This document shows positions 63,111 to 64,000 of a DNA stretch of 64,000 nt, piece after piece. The notes under the pieces were generated by a model, which saw only the letters and a list, made by a program, of their open reading frames with translations, did not search any database and was not told the origin of the DNA. The stretch's first letter is position 1, and each line of letters starts with the position of its first letter. A program made the position numbers and the translations under genes. Source of the DNA: Mesocentrotus franciscanus (lineage: Eukaryota > Echinodermata > Echinoidea > Camarodonta > Strongylocentrotidae); the NCBI GenBank assembly GCA_037976565.1, contig CP137666.1:6009802-6073801 (forward strand). Direction: 5' to 3'.

Positions 63111-63312
63111 AAAATAATATCGCTAGTGATATTCGTTTGTCTCGCAATGTGGTGGATCTAAAGATCACGACGTTTCGTGCGCCGCTGCAACACTTCGTCA
63201 ATTTATCACCTGACGAAGTGTTGCAGCGGCGCACGAAACGTCGTGATCTTTTAGATCCCTTATTGACCACATTGTGAGACAAACGAATATCACTAGCGAT
63301 ATTATTTTCGAC
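63111..63312. mobile_element. inverted-repeat fragment, Penelope-like terminal region candidate
   Basis: The arms 63111-63196 and 63212-63312 are near-perfect inverted copies around a short centre (ATTTATCACC), with a few indels. They share ATATCGCTAGTGATATTCG and the block GTTGCAGCGGCGCACGAAAC. Inverted long-terminal-like pairs and the hammerhead-like core are typical of Penelope-like retroelements, but no reverse transcriptase lies in the window. Confidence 0.5.
63205..63247 (+). ncRNA. hammerhead-ribozyme-like motif
   Basis: Stem I ATCAC (63205-63209) pairs with GTGAT (63243-63247). The core CTGACGA (63210-63216) and GAAA (63235-63238) enclose stem II: GTGT/GCAC closed by GC/GC with one bulged T and loop AGCG. 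Then comes CG, the centre of a self-complementary ACGT, and TC with cleavage predicted after C63242. All invariant core bases are present. The minimal stem III would need dimerisation, as in other short hammerheads. The left arm (minus strand) has T instead of C at the first core position and no stem I. Confidence 0.5.
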
Positions 63313-63724
63313 ACTACATCCGCAATGAGTAATATATTTAGCATCAACACTAAAGATTGTTTTTGATATCAAGAAGATCTATAAACATTGCTTAACATGC
63401 CCTCTTTGCTTCTCCATACGGTCACTATGCCTCTGCAATAGAGATAGTAAAGGCACTAAATTTAATTACCTTAATGTGTGTGTGTAAATGATATCGATCT
63501 TAATTCTTAACCCCTTTTTGTATAAAGAATACAAGTTCATTTGAGAGCTTGCTACAAAATGTTGAATCCCCAGGTATACACTTGTCGTGCCCTGATGCTA
63601 TTCAACGACCTTTCCTTGTAACATTGGGAAAATGCTACGTTTTACAGAAATAATCATAACATAATTTGTTTCCACCTAAATCCTTTCGAAATCTACAGGA
63701 CAATTAGGAGATAGTACTATAAGA

Positions 63725-64000
63725 TCAGTGGCGGATCCAGGAGGGCCAGGGGCCCGGGCCCTCCCTTGCAAAAAAAAACAGGTAAAAACAGCCTTTTTCT
63801 GAAAAAAGAAGATGGGCCCCTCCTGGCGCCCAAGGGGGTGGCGGTCGAAAAAATCACCCTTCCCGTAGTGGAAAAAAATTGTGCTCACTACCCCTGGCGC
63901 CCAAGGGGGGGGGGTGGCGATGGAAAAAAAATTATCCTTCCCGACCGGCACGATTTTCAAATTTTTGCACGAAGTGGGCCCCTTTAGCCCCCTCCCTTGC
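63725..64000 (+). repeat. interspersed repeat beginning GTGGCGGATCCAGGAGGG, cut by window end
   Basis: GC-rich opening followed by paired copies of CCTGGCGCCCAAGGGGGTGG and GGAAAAAAATT-type blocks at 63830 and 63894, about 64 bp apart. The ending GGGCCCCTTTAGCCCCCTCC continues beyond the window. Confidence 0.45.

Overview
This window is animal nuclear DNA. It is AT-rich and intron-rich, with GT-AG introns of a few hundred bases to about 4.4 kb, many short transposons and microsatellites, and no operons. The protein-coding exons are closest to bilaterian SPOP and TDRKH families. An aquatic invertebrate deuterostome, most likely an echinoderm of sea-urchin type, fits the SPOP sequence, the abundance of TGTACA/ACATGT runs, the tRNA-derived SINE and the transposon style. 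The species is an inference.

Three genes are supported. (1) A complete SPOP gene runs on the + strand from about 9.0 to 21.2 kb in eight coding exons (MATH-BTB adaptor of the CUL3 ubiquitin ligase). Its conserved N-terminus lies upstream of the first in-frame ATG and seems to need a CTG (or ACG) start. (2) A small gene at 28.36-30.68 kb on the + strand has two well-supported exons and a probable first exon. They join in frame to about 159 residues, predicted to be a glycosylated single-pass membrane protein of unknown family. (3) TDRKH lies on the - strand from 43.6 down to 36.1 kb in ten coding exons (membrane anchor, two KH domains, one Tudor domain; a piRNA-pathway factor on the mitochondrial surface). 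Its third coding exon lacks one base, which breaks the frame inside the first KH domain. The three genes show no sign of working together.

The rest is mostly repeats. From 1 to 8 kb there are a pogo/Tigger-like element with TA ends (1001-2428) holding a small palindromic element, a 2.6-kb inverted-repeat element with TTAA ends (2651-5283) holding at least one nested element, a tandem repeat, and a 536-bp TTAA element. From 19.8 to 20.76 kb a SPOP intron carries an array of 151/143-bp units. A SINE lies at 22.79 kb. Purine microsatellites lie at 25.4, 27.5 and 31.0 kb. Upstream of TDRKH are two long terminal-inverted-repeat elements, each with a clear target-site duplication: 44674-45878 (325-bp arms that read as identical, 8-bp duplication) and 47031-48529 (about 0.5-kb arms, 9-bp duplication). 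The last 15 kb has no recognisable gene but holds satellite-like tandem repeats, a Z-DNA-prone tract, a tRNA-like sequence, and at 63.1-63.3 kb an inverted repeat whose right arm carries a hammerhead-ribozyme-like core of the type found in Penelope-like retroelements.

I saw no clearly new multi-gene system. The observations most worth checking are the non-AUG start of SPOP, the unrecognised membrane-protein gene, the TDRKH frameshift, the 1.2-kb element with apparently identical arms, and the hammerhead-like motif.
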